Shown piece after piece: positions 6,537-6,670 of a stretch of 6,670 bases of DNA. Numbering within the stretch: the first letter of the stretch is position 1; the number at the start of each line of letters is the position of its first letter. The position numbers were made by a program, and so were the translations under genes. The notes beneath the pieces were generated by a model. The model made no database searches, was not told the DNA's origin, and saw only the letters and a program-made list of their open reading frames with translations. Source of the stretch: Thermoplasmata archaeon. Its GTDB lineage: Archaea; Thermoplasmatota; E2; UBA202; JdFR-43. The stretch covers positions 1 through 6,670 of the forward strand of contig JAGGSX010000020.1 of the NCBI GenBank assembly GCA_021158865.1, in the 5' to 3' direction.

Positions 6537-6617
6537 AGGAATCATATATAGAGAAGAATTGAATATCGGCATATAGTAAGGTTTTAATAATGCTTTTGAT
6601 TAAGGCAATTACTTAAA
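6537..6617 (+). promoter_or_regulatory. Short intergenic spacer with several TATA-like strings before probable dnaG
   Basis: The gap between the glycosyltransferase stop and the next gene contains CATATATAG (6544-6551), CATATAGTA (6570-6578) and GTTTTAATAA (6581-6590). The middle one would start transcription near 6600 and give a short leader carrying the SD at 6618. Which, if any, is used cannot be told by eye. No hairpin or long T-tract indicating a terminator was noticed. Confidence 0.3.
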
Positions 6618-6625
6618 GAGGTGAT
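6618..6625 (+). promoter_or_regulatory. SD fixing the TTG start of the right-edge gene
   Basis: GAGGTGAT lies directly upstream of TTG 6630. The distance from the GGTG core to the start (6 nt) is the same as for the glycosyltransferase gene. This favours TTG 6630 over the in-frame GTG 6621, which overlaps the SD, and over TTG 6636. Confidence 0.65.
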
Positions 6626-6629
6626 ATCA

Positions 6630-6670
6630 TTGTCATTGGATCCTTCAGCAGCAAAATATTTGATAAAGGC
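6630..6670 (+). CDS. dnaG: First codons of a probable archaeal DnaG primase, cut by the window edge
   Basis: Seen: from TTG 6630 the frame reads MSLDPSAAKYLIK and then leaves the window. It is preceded by a strong SD with good spacing. Known: many archaeal DnaG proteins start with a short '(x)DP-[ST]-x-x-KYLI' strand before the conserved region that leads to the TOPRIM domain. Inference: the match is short (13 residues) but characteristic, so dnaG is the best guess. Archaeal DnaG has been linked to both primase activity and the exosome. The gene is on the same strand as the glycosyltransferase, 93 nt downstream, and probably has its own promoter. Confidence 0.55.
   Translation, partial: MSLDPSAAKYLIK

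Overview
This AT-rich window most likely comes from an archaeal chromosome, plausibly a euryarchaeon of the Thermoplasmata type. Three things point there. (1) Genes that head transcripts have TATA-like boxes about 25 nt upstream of their start codons and no Shine-Dalgarno (SD) site, as in leaderless archaeal mRNAs. Internal genes instead carry strong GGAGGTG-type sites. (2) The gene entering at the right edge begins like archaeal DnaG. (3) The protein types fit: a PfMATE-like transporter, a UbiA prenyltransferase, a secreted zincin with calcium repeats, and a UPF0104 flippase-like protein beside a GT-C glycosyltransferase. The lineage is inferred from memory of families, not from a search.

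Layout: a divergent promoter region at about 4236-4330 splits the window. Leftward (minus strand) run a MATE transporter (2856-4235), a secreted C2-like/zincin metalloprotease (1297-2850, 5 nt after the MATE stop, with its SD overlapping that stop), a UbiA-family prenyltransferase (277-1260, GTG start, with its own TATA-like box) and the first 79 codons of a large helicase of the SNF2/DUF3883 type (1-238, running off the left edge). Rightward (plus strand) run a disrupted UPF0104/AglD-like membrane protein gene (4331-5200), a GT39/PMT-like membrane glycosyltransferase (5184-6536, overlapping the previous gene by 17 nt behind a near-perfect SD) and, after a 93-nt gap, the first codons of a probable dnaG (from TTG 6630).

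The most striking observation is that the flippase-like gene is broken twice, each time at a short tandem repeat: two copies of a 7-bp unit at 4396-4410, and a (TC)5 tract at 4909-4918. Taking out one unit from each (7 + 2 = 9 nt) restores one 286-codon reading frame in which all family motifs are intact. The damage is therefore recent, or switchable, or an assembly artefact.

Functionally, UbiA, the flippase-like protein, the GT-C enzyme and possibly MATE all suggest polyprenyl-lipid or lipid-linked sugar work at the membrane, but no substrate can be read from the sequence. The helicase and DnaG ends look like unrelated housekeeping neighbours. No RNA genes, CRISPR arrays, insertion sequences or convincing terminators were seen, and no gene-free stretch exceeds about 100 bases.
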